From JAFGIG01 sp964397545 (GTDB taxonomy: Bacteria; SDB-A): DNA of 64,000 nucleotides. The notes beneath the pieces are model-generated. The model was given only the letters and a program-made list of their open reading frames with translations, did no database searches and was not told the origin of the DNA. The first letter of the stretch is position 1. Each line of letters opens with the position of its first letter. The position numbers and the translations under genes are program-made. Of the stretch, positions 52,300-61,583 are shown piece after piece. The stretch is from assembly GCA_964397545.1 (NCBI GenBank), contig CAYNIW010000002.1, positions 1 to 64,000 on the forward strand, given 5' to 3'.

Positions 52300-53171
52300 A
52301 CCAGGTTTAAGTTTTCCAATTCCTTTTTCAGAAGCGATTTGTTTTGCTCGGACATCTCTCCGAGCGGAAGCCTGAGTTCTCCGGAAGGCAGTCCCATCAT
52401 TCTCATGGCGGTTTTTACGGGGACTGGGTTCGTCTCAACGAAAAGAAGCTTTGTAAGGTAAAAGTATTTGAGGTGAATATCTTTAGCTCTGGACTTTTCA
52501 CCCATGGAAAAAGCTCTTGTCATTTGGGAAATTTCAGACGGAATTATGTTAGCGCTGACCGATATGACCCCTTTTGCCCCGACTGCCATTGAAGGAAGAG
52601 TTAAGGTATCGTCTCCGGAGAGTATTTCAAAATCCGCGTCTATAGAGGAAGCCATTTCGGACACTCTGTCCATGTTGCCGGCGGCTTCTTTTATACCGGC
52701 GATATTTCGGTGTTCGATTCGGAGTTCTGCGACGAGATTGACATCAATGTTGATCCCCGTCCTCGACGGGACGTTGTATATGTATATCGGAAGGTCCGTC
52801 TCTTTGGCTATTTGAGAGAAATGCTCCTTCATACCCGATCGGTTAGGTTTGTTGTAATACGGAGTAATCGCGAGGACCGCGTCAACCCCTGAAGAATTGG
52901 CCACTGAAAGATTTTTCAGGGATTTTTCAGTTGAGTTCGTTCCGATATTCAGCATCGTCCTGACGCGTTTACGCGCCGTTTCCTCGACAATGACCGTGAG
53001 ACGCTTGAACTCTTCGGCGTTCAATGTCGGCGATTCTCCTGTAGTGCCTGCGATGAGAATTCCTTCTACGCCTTTTTCTACGTAATACTCTACATTTTTT
53101 CCAATGCCGTCCTCGTCGAGTTTTCCCTCTTTGAAAGGAGTTATCATGGCTACCGTGCAGAATTCAAACAT
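52296..53171 (-). CDS. dapA: 4-hydroxy-tetrahydrodipicolinate synthase
   Basis: Condenses pyruvate with aspartate semialdehyde. The 291-residue TIM-barrel protein has AGTTGESPTL, YNVPSRTG with the catalytic Tyr and IAGIKEA with the Schiff-base Lys. CGGAGGTTCTC precedes the ATG. A promoter candidate lies at 53204-53232. Confidence 0.96.
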   Translation of the reverse strand: MFEFCTVAMITPFKEGKLDEDGIGKNVEYYVEKGVEGILIAGTTGESPTLNAEEFKRLTVIVEETARKRVRTMLNIGTNSTEKSLKNLSVANSSGVDAVLAITPYYNKPNRSGMKEHFSQIAKETDLPIYIYNVPSRTGINIDVNLVAELRIEHRNIAGIKEAAGNMDRVSEMASSIDADFEILSGDDTLTLPSMAVGAKGVISVSANIIPSEISQMTRAFSMGEKSRAKDIHLKYFYLTKLLFVETNPVPVKTAMRMMGLPSGELRLPLGEMSEQNKSLLKKELENLNLV

Positions 53172-53203
53172 GAGAACCTCCGTTTTATTTCTCTTTTTCG
53201 ATT

Positions 53204-53232
53204 ATTATACGCAATCCCGAGCTTTTGTTGAA
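53204..53232 (-). promoter_or_regulatory. Promoter for dapA-lysC
   Basis: On the minus strand TTCAAC (53232-53227), 17 bp, and a perfect TATAAT (53209-53204). Transcription would start near 53197, giving a 25-base leader with the Shine-Dalgarno site. I see no lysine riboswitch-length leader. Confidence 0.5.
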
Positions 53233-53308
53233 GCGTTTATTGAGAGACGGCCGGCGCTCGAATGCGTAAAGCTGATAAAATTTTTCAAAAGCCCGACACC
53301 CGTGCATT

Positions 53309-53336
53309 TTGGAATGTTTATGGTAAACTATATACT
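53309..53336 (+). promoter_or_regulatory. Promoter candidate for the 53375 gene
   Basis: TTGGAA (53309-53314), 16-bp spacer, TATACT (53331-53336). Start would be near 53343, about 32 bases before the ATG and ahead of AAAAGGAGG. Confidence 0.4.
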
Positions 53337-53374
53337 TGGTTCTGAAAGGATGAAAGTCTAAAAAGGAGGATGAC

Positions 53375-53623
53375 ATGATTGTAAAAATCGAAAGTTCAAA
53401 GCCGGTTATCTTTTTACTGGCTGTTATAGCCCTTCTGCTTCTGTTAAACCTGGCAAAATCCTATATTTCTGTTCCCGCGCTTTATGCTGAGTTCAACAAT
53501 GACAGCTTTGAATCAGATTCAAGAAATCTCGAGAAAATAGCCACTGCTTCTAATTCCATAGCGAGGCAACTCGAGAACATCAACGGAACGTTGGACGAAA
53601 TAAAAAGAGAAATCGACAGGTGA
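53375..53623 (+). CDS. Small membrane-anchored coiled-coil protein
   Basis: An 82-residue protein: one N-terminal membrane helix (VIFLLAVIALLLLLNLA) and a short helical, coiled-coil-like C-terminus (SRNLEKIATASNSIARQLEN). AAGGAGG precedes the ATG and it ends 3 bp before ftcD. Function unknown; I see no motif beyond the anchor. Confidence 0.65.
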   Translation: MIVKIESSKPVIFLLAVIALLLLLNLAKSYISVPALYAEFNNDSFESDSRNLEKIATASNSIARQLENINGTLDEIKREIDR

Positions 53624-53626
53624 AAT

Positions 53627-55306
53627 ATGAAGCTCATGGAATGCGTCCCTAATTTCAGCGAAGGAAGAGACAAATCGAAAATCGAACTTATTACAGCGGA
53701 GATAGAAAAAATTAAAGGGGCAGTGCTTCTCGACGTTGACCCGGGGCCGGATACTAACAGAACTGTGGTGACGTTTGTAGGCGATCCTGATTCAGTCGTA
53801 GAAGCCGCTTTTCTATCAATAAAAAAAGCTTCGGAAATAATTGACATGTCCTGCCACAGCGGGGCTCATCCGAGAATGGGAGCCACCGATGTCTGCCCGA
53901 TGATACCTGTTTCAGGGCTTACTGACGAGGAATGCGTTAAATATTCGGAAAAGCTCGCTAAAAGAGTCGGCGAAGAACTCGGCATACCGGTGTATTTGTA
54001 TGAAAAATCCGCGAGAAGTCCCGAAAGAAAGTATATATCGGACATTAGAAAAGGCGAATACGAAGCTCTCCAAGAAAAAATGAAAGATGAGTTCTGGAAA
54101 CCCGACTTCGGCCCTTTTTCCTTCAACTCCAAATCCGGTGCGACTGTCATTGGGGTCCGGGATTTTCTGATAGCCTACAACATAAACCTGAACACCACAG
54201 ACACGAAAATAGCAAAAGACATAGGCAAAACCATCAGCGATTCTGGCAGATTCAAGAAAAATAAAGAGGGAAAACTAGAACTCGACACAGAGGGGAAGAA
54301 GGTCAGGATTCCGGGAACTCTCAAAGCCTGCAAAGCTACAGGTTGGTTTCTTCCCGATTTTAATGTCGCTCAGGTCACAATGAATCTAACGGATTATCAT
54401 ACTACGGGAATCCATACAGCATATGAAGAAGTCAGGAGGCAGGCTGATTTAAGGGGCGCGCTGGTCACAGGGAGTGAGATTGTGGGGTTGGTGCCGCTTG
54501 AAGCCATAAAAGAGGCTGGTAAGTATTACCTTGCAAAGCAGGGAAACTGTCAGGCGATTCCCGAGAAAAAAATAATCGAATCAGCAATCATGTCTCTCGG
54601 TCTTTCTTCGCTTTTTCGCTTCGAACCGGAAAAGAAAATAATTGAATACGTAGTAAGCGCCAAAGGAGCGGGAAAACTCGCATCAATGAAGGTATACGAT
54701 TTTCTGGATGAAGTTTCCTCAGATTCAGTGGCTCCCGGCGGAGGAAGCGTCAGCGCGTTGCTCGGATCTCTCGGTTCCGCTCTGACTGCAATGACGGCGA
54801 ACCTGACTTTCGGACACAAAGATTATTGGGACCGAAGAAATTTCATGGAAGAATGCGCGCAAAGAGCTCAGGAACTCAAAGAAAAACTCGCGGATTTAAT
54901 TGACAAAGACACGGAAGCTTTTAACCTCATAATTCAAGCGAGAAGATTGCCTAAAAAAACAGATGAAGAAAAAGAAATAAGAAATAGGGCTATTGAAGAT
55001 GCGAATAAAAAGGCAACTGAGATTCCCTTTATGACATGCTCTCTTTCTCTTCAAGTTCTCGAAACAATCGATGAAGCCGTATCTAAAATAAATCCAAACA
55101 GCGCATCAGACGCCGGAGTTGCAGTTCTTTCAGCTCATGCCGCAGTGGAGGGAGCATTCCTCAATGTTTTGATCAATCTTTCAGGTATAAACGACAAATC
55201 ATTCGTTGAAAACACAAAATTTGAAGCCCAAAAAATTATGGATAAAGCGCAAAAATTGAAAGGCGAAATCATGACTCGGGTTTACGGCACTATAGGGAGC
55301 GTTTAA
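53627..55306 (+). CDS. ftcD: Fused glutamate formimidoyltransferase/formimidoyl-THF cyclodeaminase
   Basis: A 559-residue bifunctional enzyme. Residues about 1-300 form the transferase (ECVPNFSEGRDKSKIE, SCHSGAHPRMGATD), and about 345-540 the cyclodeaminase (SDSVAPGGGSVSALLGSLGS). It moves a formimino group from formiminoglutamate to tetrahydrofolate and releases ammonia. The fusion is the animal-type layout, also found in some bacteria. No other histidine degradation genes (hutH, hutU, hutI) lie nearby. TAATG overlap with gltX. Confidence 0.94.
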   Translation: MKLMECVPNFSEGRDKSKIELITAEIEKIKGAVLLDVDPGPDTNRTVVTFVGDPDSVVEAAFLSIKKASEIIDMSCHSGAHPRMGATDVCPMIPVSGLTDEECVKYSEKLAKRVGEELGIPVYLYEKSARSPERKYISDIRKGEYEALQEKMKDEFWKPDFGPFSFNSKSGATVIGVRDFLIAYNINLNTTDTKIAKDIGKTISDSGRFKKNKEGKLELDTEGKKVRIPGTLKACKATGWFLPDFNVAQVTMNLTDYHTTGIHTAYEEVRRQADLRGALVTGSEIVGLVPLEAIKEAGKYYLAKQGNCQAIPEKKIIESAIMSLGLSSLFRFEPEKKIIEYVVSAKGAGKLASMKVYDFLDEVSSDSVAPGGGSVSALLGSLGSALTAMTANLTFGHKDYWDRRNFMEECAQRAQELKEKLADLIDKDTEAFNLIIQARRLPKKTDEEKEIRNRAIEDANKKATEIPFMTCSLSLQVLETIDEAVSKINPNSASDAGVAVLSAHAAVEGAFLNVLINLSGINDKSFVENTKFEAQKIMDKAQKLKGEIMTRVYGTIGSV

Positions 55307-56781
55307 TGGAAGAGGTCAGAGTTCGTTTCGCTCCGTCACCGACGGGTTTTCCACATGTCGGAAACATTCGAACGGCACTGTTCGACTACCTTTTCGCCAG
55401 GAGCAGAAACGGCGTTTTTATTCTCAGAATTGAAGACACCGACAGGGAAAGACTCGTAAAAGGTTCCGAGGAAGCAATTGAGAGAGCTCTTTCATTGTTA
55501 GACATAAGACCTGATGAGGGTTACGGTGCCGGAGGAGATTTTGGGCCTTACCGCCAGTCTGAGAGAATAGACATTTACGAGAAAATCGCCGCTGAAATGA
55601 TAGAGAAAAAAACAGCCTATGTCTGCGACTGCTCTGAGGAACGACTCGACAAAATACGCCTAAAACTCAGAGAAGAGAAGAAAAACCCAATGTATGACCG
55701 TTTCTGCCGAAATAAAAATCTTCCCTATGAAGGCATCGAATCCCTGAAAGCTAAAAGGAGAGTCGTCAGATTCGCCTCGCCTAATGAGGGAGAGACATCT
55801 TACGATGATTTTCTAAGGGGTAAGGTCAGTTTCAGCAATGAAACCATGGACGACATGATATTGATAAAAAAGGACGGATTCCCGACATATAATTTCGCCA
55901 ACGTAGTCGATGATCACTTCATGAAAATTTCACATGTTTTAAGAGGAGACGAATTCATATCTTCGACCCCTAAACATGTCCTTCTATACAGGTCCTTGAA
56001 TTGGGAAGAGCCATTGTTTGTCCATCTTCCGGTGATACTCGGCTCCGACAAAAAAAGGCTTTCGAAAAGACACGGTTCTGTTAGCATAGAAGATTACGAA
56101 AAAATGGGTATATTGCCTGAAGCGATGTTCAATTTTCTGTCCTTGCTCGGCTGGTCGCCGGGAAACAACGAAGAAATTTTATCGAGAGAAGAAATTATAT
56201 CGAGGTTTTCCCTCGAAGGACTTTCGAGAAGTCCTGCTGTTTTCGATATAAAAAAGCTGGAGTGGATTAATTCAGTTTACATATCGCAGATGACGGGAAA
56301 GGATATTTTCTTAGGGGCTAAAATTTTTCTTTTAGAAAAAAAACTTATAGCCGAAGATACGGATGAGAAATACGCCGCGCAAGTTTTTGAACTTCTTAAG
56401 ACGAGACTTCCAAAACTCTCCGACTCGGTGGAAAGAGCAGGTTATTTTTTCAAAGATCCCTTGGCTTATGACGATGAAGCTTGGAAGAAATCCTTTTTGG
56501 GAGTAGCAGAAATCGAATACTATTTGGAGTCTCTCAAAAAGACAATAATGCAGGACAAACCGGTCACAAAAGATGATTTCGAAGCTTTGCTGAGAAAAAC
56601 CGCGGAAAACCTCGGAATAAAAACGAGTGTTTTAATTCACTCTCTGCGTGTGAGCATAACAGGAGTTTCGGCGGGCCCCGGCCTTTTTGAGATATGCGAA
56701 GTCCTAGGAAAGGAAAGGATACTAAAAAGGCTGGAGAACGCGCTTGGTAAATACAAAAACGAAGTTTCTCAATCCCAGTGA
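55306..56781 (+). CDS. gltX: Glutamyl-tRNA synthetase
   Basis: Charges tRNA-Glu (and in many bacteria tRNA-Gln). The 491-residue protein has FAPSPTGFPHVGNIRTALF (HIGH-type motif, here HVGN) and KRLSKRHG (KMSKS-type), with a complete C-terminal anticodon-binding domain. One base of overlap with the ftcD stop suggests coupling. Its 3' end overlaps the convergent gene by 13 bp. Confidence 0.96.
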   Translation: MEEVRVRFAPSPTGFPHVGNIRTALFDYLFARSRNGVFILRIEDTDRERLVKGSEEAIERALSLLDIRPDEGYGAGGDFGPYRQSERIDIYEKIAAEMIEKKTAYVCDCSEERLDKIRLKLREEKKNPMYDRFCRNKNLPYEGIESLKAKRRVVRFASPNEGETSYDDFLRGKVSFSNETMDDMILIKKDGFPTYNFANVVDDHFMKISHVLRGDEFISSTPKHVLLYRSLNWEEPLFVHLPVILGSDKKRLSKRHGSVSIEDYEKMGILPEAMFNFLSLLGWSPGNNEEILSREEIISRFSLEGLSRSPAVFDIKKLEWINSVYISQMTGKDIFLGAKIFLLEKKLIAEDTDEKYAAQVFELLKTRLPKLSDSVERAGYFFKDPLAYDDEAWKKSFLGVAEIEYYLESLKKTIMQDKPVTKDDFEALLRKTAENLGIKTSVLIHSLRVSITGVSAGPGLFEICEVLGKERILKRLENALGKYKNEVSQSQ

Positions 56782-57605
56782 AGATTTCCGTCTTCGTCTA
56801 TATGAAGTTTAGAGCCGTCGGGGAGCAACATGTGCCTTGAACTCAAACCAAGTCCGTCCGGGGAAAAAACAATCTCTTCAGAAAAATGTTCTTCGATTTC
56901 CTTTTTGACGTGTCTTTCTATTTCGAGTTTTGCATTTTTTATGAATATCTCACGCTCATTGGGCAGATCGCTCGATTCGTAAAGCCGGAGCCAAATTTCG
57001 GCGGCGAAAAGGTGTTCGCCAGTCTTTTGCGCTGAAGCCGATGAAAACTTCAGAACATAATCCGGTGCGTTGGGTTTTGATGCGGCAAGAAGGAATTTCT
57101 TTTTTGCGAGCCCGTAGAAGTAGATTTTCATGCTGTCTGACTGGAAAGGAGCTGAAATCCAGTATATGAAACCGCTGATAAAAGGAAACCTCCAGTTGTC
57201 GGGATTCGCCACGGATCCTTTGTTGAGCAGTTCATGAGCACCTTTGAAATCTCCTATATTGTCGTAAAGTATGAAGGCTCCAAGAGTATATGGGGTCGTG
57301 AAATGCGGATCGATATCGGTGAGCGTGAAGAGGAGGTTTTTCATACTTGAAAAATCCCGGTCGGTCTGGTTTTTCAGTCCGTAATACTGAACGATTTGCA
57401 TCCATGTCATGTCAGCCAGGAGTGAAGAAAAAGTCGGACCGGCAAATCTTAAATTTTTTCCCGCAGGAAAATAAGCAAGTTGTTCAGAGATTGAAACTGG
57501 CCTGGACTGGCGGACTTTACCGGATAAAAAACCCGAGATCGCCGCTGTGAGGATAAAAAGCGAAAAAAAAACTATTTTTCTCGGGATATCAACCCCTCGA
57601 TTCAT
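56769..57605 (-). CDS. Membrane-anchored protein of unknown function
   Basis: A 278-residue protein with one N-terminal helix (IVFFSLFILTAAISGFL) and a soluble, probably extracytoplasmic domain of helical repeats (ADMTWMQIVQYYGLKN, FTTPYTLGAFILYDN, KGAHELLNKGSVANPDNW) that look TPR-like. Similar proteins are found in delta-proteobacteria and candidate phyla. Start ATG 57605 follows AGGAAG; a TTG at 57611 is closer. Function is unknown. Confidence 0.75.
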   Translation of the reverse strand: MNRGVDIPRKIVFFSLFILTAAISGFLSGKVRQSRPVSISEQLAYFPAGKNLRFAGPTFSSLLADMTWMQIVQYYGLKNQTDRDFSSMKNLLFTLTDIDPHFTTPYTLGAFILYDNIGDFKGAHELLNKGSVANPDNWRFPFISGFIYWISAPFQSDSMKIYFYGLAKKKFLLAASKPNAPDYVLKFSSASAQKTGEHLFAAEIWLRLYESSDLPNEREIFIKNAKLEIERHVKKEIEEHFSEEIVFSPDGLGLSSRHMLLPDGSKLHIDEDGNLHWD

Positions 57606-57625
57606 AAACAAAACTTCCTGAGAAA

Positions 57626-57709
57626 TGCCGGAAGCGGGACTTGAACCCGCACGAACTCGCGTTCACTGGAACCTGAATCCAGCGCGTCTGCCAATTCCGC
57701 CATCCCGGC
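57626..57709 (-). tRNA. tRNA-Leu (CAG), CCA not encoded
   Basis: Class II tRNA read on the minus strand: acceptor GCCGGGA/TTCCGGC, anticodon stem CTGGA/TCCAG with loop TTCAGGT (anticodon CAG), a long variable arm (GAACGCGAGTTC) and T-loop GTTCAAGT. After the discriminator A comes TTTC, so CCA is added post-transcriptionally. Confidence 0.95.
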
Positions 57710-57718
57710 ATGAAGGAA

Positions 57719-57747
57719 ATGTTATTTTGCGGTGTTGAAAAAGTCAA
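57719..57747 (-). promoter_or_regulatory. Promoter for tRNA-Leu
   Basis: TTGACT (57747-57742), 17-bp spacer and TAACAT (57724-57719) on the minus strand, ending 9 bp before the tRNA. Spacing equals that of the other tRNA promoters in the window. Confidence 0.65.
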
Positions 57748-57764
57748 CATATTTGATTTTGCCG

Positions 57765-59096
57765 TCACTTTAGGGTTTTCTTGAGTAAAAAAGATTTAAT
57801 TTTCAAGATTTCGTTTTTTATAGTTTGAATATCGAGCGTGACGTGTTTTTTGTCTTTTAACAGAAATTTGCCGTCGACTATGCAATGCCTGATGTCTTTT
57901 GAAGAAGCTGAAAATATTATGTGATGCAGCGGATTATAAAGCGGAATAGCGTTAGACTCTTCTGTATCCAAGACTACTATGTCGGCTTTGGAACCCGGAG
58001 CGAGCCGGCCTGAATTTTCAAAACCGAGCGCTTTTGCGCCGTTCAAAGTCGCCGCTCGAAAAACGGAATCAGAAGGGAATAATTCCGGATCCATGTTAGC
58101 GCCTTTTTGAAGAAGCGACGCTGTTTTCATCTCTCCTATCATATCGAGGCTGTTGTTGCTCGCAGGACCGTCTGTCCCTAAGCAGAAAGGGATTTGTCTT
58201 TTCAGAAAAAGCTCCACCTTTGGTATGCCGGAACCGAGTTTTAGGTTGCTAGTCGAGCATATAACCGGGACCGCGCCGGTCTCTGCAATAATATCGGCGT
58301 CATTCTCGTCGGTCCAAACACAGTGAAAAAGAAGCGTGTCGCTGTCGAGAATGTCTTCCTTTTCGAGAAGTTCTATGACTGAAAGGCCCCAGTTATTCAT
58401 TGAATTCTTGTTTTCTTCTAATGTTTCCGAGGCGTGTATCTGAAATTTCCGGTTTGTTTTACGGGATATTTCTTTTAACTTTCTAATGTTTTCAAGAGAG
58501 CACGTATAGATTGAATGAGGGGAGGAAGAAAAGATCACGTTGCCCGAAAAAGATTTATCTTCAAGAAGTTCTTTTGTCTTTTTTATTCCGTTTTCTGTCT
58601 CTCCGTATGAAGGAGAAGGAAAATCAAAAATTCCTTCTCCGAGAAGCGACTTCATGCCTGAAATTTTGCAGGCTTCGGCAACTGATTCTTCGTGGATATA
58701 CATATCGCAAAAACAAACAGTCCCTGATCTGATCATTTCAGAACATCCGAGAAGCGATCCCCAGTAGACCATGTCTTTGGTAAGTTCTTTTTCTCTCGGA
58801 AAAATGTTTTCTTCGAGCCATTTTCCGAGGGGAAGATCTTCAGCTAAACCTCTGAACAGAGTCATGGCGATATGCGTATGAGCGTTCACAAAACCGGGAA
58901 GGATAATGGATGATTTTTCTTCGAACATTTTGAATTCGGGGAATTTTTGGATTACGTCTTTTTCGGTTCCTATAGCCGCTATGTGATTACCCGCAACAGC
59001 TACAGCTCCGTTCTCAATGAAAGCTTCGCAGGGAGATGTTATGAGATAATCGCCTTTAAGAATATAACCAGCTGAACTAATCTGTTTTTTATTCAT
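57765..59096 (-). CDS. MtaD-type amidohydrolase (SAH/MTA deaminase family)
   Basis: A 443-residue metal-dependent hydrolase. Metal and catalytic motifs: NAHTHIAMTLFRG, HASETLEEN, LLFHCVWTD and LGTDGPASNNSLDM. These are the pattern of 5-methylthioadenosine/S-adenosylhomocysteine deaminases, but related enzymes act on other purines. If it is an SAH deaminase it would provide a route for SAH recycling via inosylhomocysteine. Start ATG at 59096 has no clear ribosome binding site. Confidence 0.87.
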   Translation of the reverse strand: MNKKQISSAGYILKGDYLITSPCEAFIENGAVAVAGNHIAAIGTEKDVIQKFPEFKMFEEKSSIILPGFVNAHTHIAMTLFRGLAEDLPLGKWLEENIFPREKELTKDMVYWGSLLGCSEMIRSGTVCFCDMYIHEESVAEACKISGMKSLLGEGIFDFPSPSYGETENGIKKTKELLEDKSFSGNVIFSSSPHSIYTCSLENIRKLKEISRKTNRKFQIHASETLEENKNSMNNWGLSVIELLEKEDILDSDTLLFHCVWTDENDADIIAETGAVPVICSTSNLKLGSGIPKVELFLKRQIPFCLGTDGPASNNSLDMIGEMKTASLLQKGANMDPELFPSDSVFRAATLNGAKALGFENSGRLAPGSKADIVVLDTEESNAIPLYNPLHHIIFSASSKDIRHCIVDGKFLLKDKKHVTLDIQTIKNEILKIKSFLLKKTLK

Positions 59097-59122
59097 GCCC
59101 TGACTCCACGATTTAATATGAG

Positions 59123-59151
59123 TTGTTTTATTTAATGGGTTATTATATCAT
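59123..59151 (+). promoter_or_regulatory. Promoter candidate for the response regulator-kinase gene
   Basis: TTGTTT (59123-59128), 17-bp spacer, TATCAT (59146-59151), 22 bp before the ATG at 59173. Confidence 0.4.
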
Positions 59152-59172
59152 AATAAAAAATTACAAAGCTAT

Positions 59173-60747
59173 ATGCCTGAAAAACATTCAATAATAATCG
59201 TCGATGACGAGAAATCCATAACAGAGTTGCTGAAAGAAATACTTGTCACTTCCGGTTTTGAAGTTGAAACCACGAATGATTCTGAAGAAGCTCTGCAGAT
59301 AATTCAAAAGAGAAGCTTCGACGTAATACTCACGGATCTCAAAATGCCGAAAATCAGCGGAATAGAACTTATAGAAAGAGCTCTGCTGGTTAGAAAAAAT
59401 GTCATACCTATCATCATGACGGGATACGGAACAATTGAATCCGCTGTTGAAGCCATGAAAAAAGGGGCAGTGGGATATATACCCAAACCTTTCAGGGCGA
59501 AAAACATAATTTCAGTAATCCAAAAAGAGCTCGAGGCGAGAGATCTGAGGAAGGAAAATACCTATCTAAAAAAAATTATTGCCGTCAATGATTTTTTTGA
59601 CAGTCTTTCCTGCGAATCTAAAATTGACAACGCTTATAAAGGAATTCTGGAAACCTGCGAATTTATACTGCCGGTCAATAAGCTGTTTTTTTTCATAAAA
59701 TCCTCCCCCAAGGAAAACTGCATCGTCAAAGTCAAAGGTGACTCATACAACAGTGAAACGGGCGCTGATTTCGAAGAAATCGCGAAAAAAGTTATTTTCC
59801 AGAACATTGCATACAGTTATATAGATTCTGAGGAAGGCAAAATATTTGCTTTGACAATGAGAAGCAGGAACACAATAAACGGAGTGATATTGATGCTTCT
59901 GCCGGCAGATTACGTCATACCTGACGAGGATCTGAGAATATTGAGGCTTCTCGCCAACAGAGTCGCAATCTCAATTGAGAATATGTGGCTGATAAAAGGG
60001 ATTGCCAGTTCAATTAGAAAAATACCGGTTCATCAACCTCCTATAATAGAATACACAAAAGGCTCTTTTGTCTCTGAAATCGCTTCAATAATTTCTCATG
60101 AAATTTCAAATCCGCTGAGCGCTCTGCAGATCGCAATAGACTATATAAACAATCTTGAAGCACCCTTTGAGAAGGGGAAGTTCGATCAGGCGTTTTCCTG
60201 CATCAACGAAGGCGTAATGAAGATATCGGACATAGTGAATAATCTCAGATCGCTGTCCGTCAACCGCATTCCTGTTTATTCGCCGATAGACGTCAATTCT
60301 CTTGTCACGGAAACGCTGAAAATCCTTGACGATAATCTCGCCTTAAAAAAGATAAATACGGAGATTTCCTTGGACGAAAGGAATCCTGTCGTTCAGGCGG
60401 ATAAAGATCAGATACAACAGGTATTTATGAATATAATAGCTAATTCAATAGAAGCGATAAAAAGCGAAAACGGATTGCTTAAAATCGTTTCAATTTACGA
60501 CGATAAAGAAAAGTGTGTTTATGTATCCTTTGAAGACAACGGCTCAGGGATTCAAAAAGAAAACCTTGAAAGGATTTTCGATCCTTTTTTCACCGCCGAT
60601 GAAGAAAGCAGAAAAAAAGCCGGACTCGGCCTTGCTATCGCAAAAAAAGTAATCGGAAAACATCAGGGAAATATAAAAGCCGAGAGTGAACCCGGGAAAG
60701 GCACAAAAATAACAGTAAAGCTGAATGATAATCCGGAAAATATTTAA
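59173..60747 (+). CDS. REC-sensor-histidine kinase (hybrid, receiver first)
   Basis: A 524-residue cytoplasmic protein with an N-terminal receiver domain (phosphoacceptor Asp55 in VILTDLKMPK; Asp11-Asp12 and a Lys near 104), a GAF-like middle segment (about 140-280), a dimerisation helix with ISHEISNPLSALQ (His309) and an ATPase domain (QVFMNIIANSIEA, FEDNGSGIQ, KAGLGLAIAKK). No membrane segment is seen, so it probably responds to a soluble signal or acts in a relay. A partner output regulator is not adjacent. It ends 4 bp into the convergent rmlD. Confidence 0.92.
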   Translation: MPEKHSIIIVDDEKSITELLKEILVTSGFEVETTNDSEEALQIIQKRSFDVILTDLKMPKISGIELIERALLVRKNVIPIIMTGYGTIESAVEAMKKGAVGYIPKPFRAKNIISVIQKELEARDLRKENTYLKKIIAVNDFFDSLSCESKIDNAYKGILETCEFILPVNKLFFFIKSSPKENCIVKVKGDSYNSETGADFEEIAKKVIFQNIAYSYIDSEEGKIFALTMRSRNTINGVILMLLPADYVIPDEDLRILRLLANRVAISIENMWLIKGIASSIRKIPVHQPPIIEYTKGSFVSEIASIISHEISNPLSALQIAIDYINNLEAPFEKGKFDQAFSCINEGVMKISDIVNNLRSLSVNRIPVYSPIDVNSLVTETLKILDDNLALKKINTEISLDERNPVVQADKDQIQQVFMNIIANSIEAIKSENGLLKIVSIYDDKEKCVYVSFEDNGSGIQKENLERIFDPFFTADEESRKKAGLGLAIAKKVIGKHQGNIKAESEPGKGTKITVKLNDNPENI

Positions 60748-61583
60748 ACGAATTTTCCTCTCTGAACATGCCCTCTTAAAGAATTTTTCCAGTCCGGCGG
60801 TATAATTCCCGTAACAGATGAAAAAAGCGAAAGGTCAAGGACAGAATATTCAGGTCTCGGGGCTTCTTTCGGGTAGGTTTTACCCAATGTTTCGATAACT
60901 TTTGGCGTGTTGATTTTTTGGAGCAGTAAAAAATATTTTGCGATTTCGAACCATGTGGTTTCTCCTGAATTTGCGACATTCACTATGCCTGTGTAGCTGC
61001 TGTTGACAAGAGAAACAGTTCCTTCGCATAGAAAATCAATAACAGTAGGGGACCCGCGGACGTCGCTGACGACTTTAATTTCGTTCCGAATATGCGCTGT
61101 TTCCGAGATTTTTTTTAAAAAACCTCCGTTTAGAGCGAGCAGCCATGAAGTTCTAATTATCACGTAATCCGATAATTTTCTCTGAATGATTTTTTCGGCT
61201 TCAAGTTTTGACTTCCCGTAAACTGATATCGGATTGGGTATGTCTTTTTCATTGTAGGGCTTTTTCGATTTGCCGTCGAAAACGTAATCGGAACTGTAAA
61301 AAACAAACCTCGCGCGGCCTGTAAAGTCACAGATGTTGCCGGTTCCCGCAGTGTTAACTTCCATCGCTTTTGCGGGATTCTTTTGACAGTAATCTACGTC
61401 GGTTATCGCGGCTGTGTGGATGACCGTGTCAGGGGAATTATTTTTGAAATATGTGTTTATTGAATTACGATCCGTCACGTCGAGTTCTCTTTTTGAGGGA
61501 GAGAGTATTTTGTGATTTTGGAGGTGATTTTTAAGATAGGAAGCGACAGTGCCTTCGCCGCCTGTAAGAAGGACAGTTTTCAT
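60744..61583 (-). CDS. rmlD: dTDP-4-dehydrorhamnose reductase-type SDR protein
   Basis: A 279-residue Rossmann protein: LLTGGEGTVASYLK nucleotide-binding motif, the sequence HTAAITDVDYCQKNP and YGKSKLEAEK with the catalytic Tyr and Lys. These are the RmlD signature; the product would be dTDP-L-rhamnose or a related deoxysugar. Start ATG 61583 overlaps the rmlA stop as ATGA; an upstream frame to 61658 lies within rmlA. rmlB and rmlC are not in the window. Confidence 0.88.
   Translation of the reverse strand: MKTVLLTGGEGTVASYLKNHLQNHKILSPSKRELDVTDRNSINTYFKNNSPDTVIHTAAITDVDYCQKNPAKAMEVNTAGTGNICDFTGRARFVFYSSDYVFDGKSKKPYNEKDIPNPISVYGKSKLEAEKIIQRKLSDYVIIRTSWLLALNGGFLKKISETAHIRNEIKVVSDVRGSPTVIDFLCEGTVSLVNSSYTGIVNVANSGETTWFEIAKYFLLLQKINTPKVIETLGKTYPKEAPRPEYSVLDLSLFSSVTGIIPPDWKNSLRGHVQRGKFV

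Noticed and set aside
53104..53361. Plus-strand ORF of 85 codons between dapA and the 53375 gene
   Set aside because: It overlaps the start of dapA and its promoter region and has no ribosome binding site.
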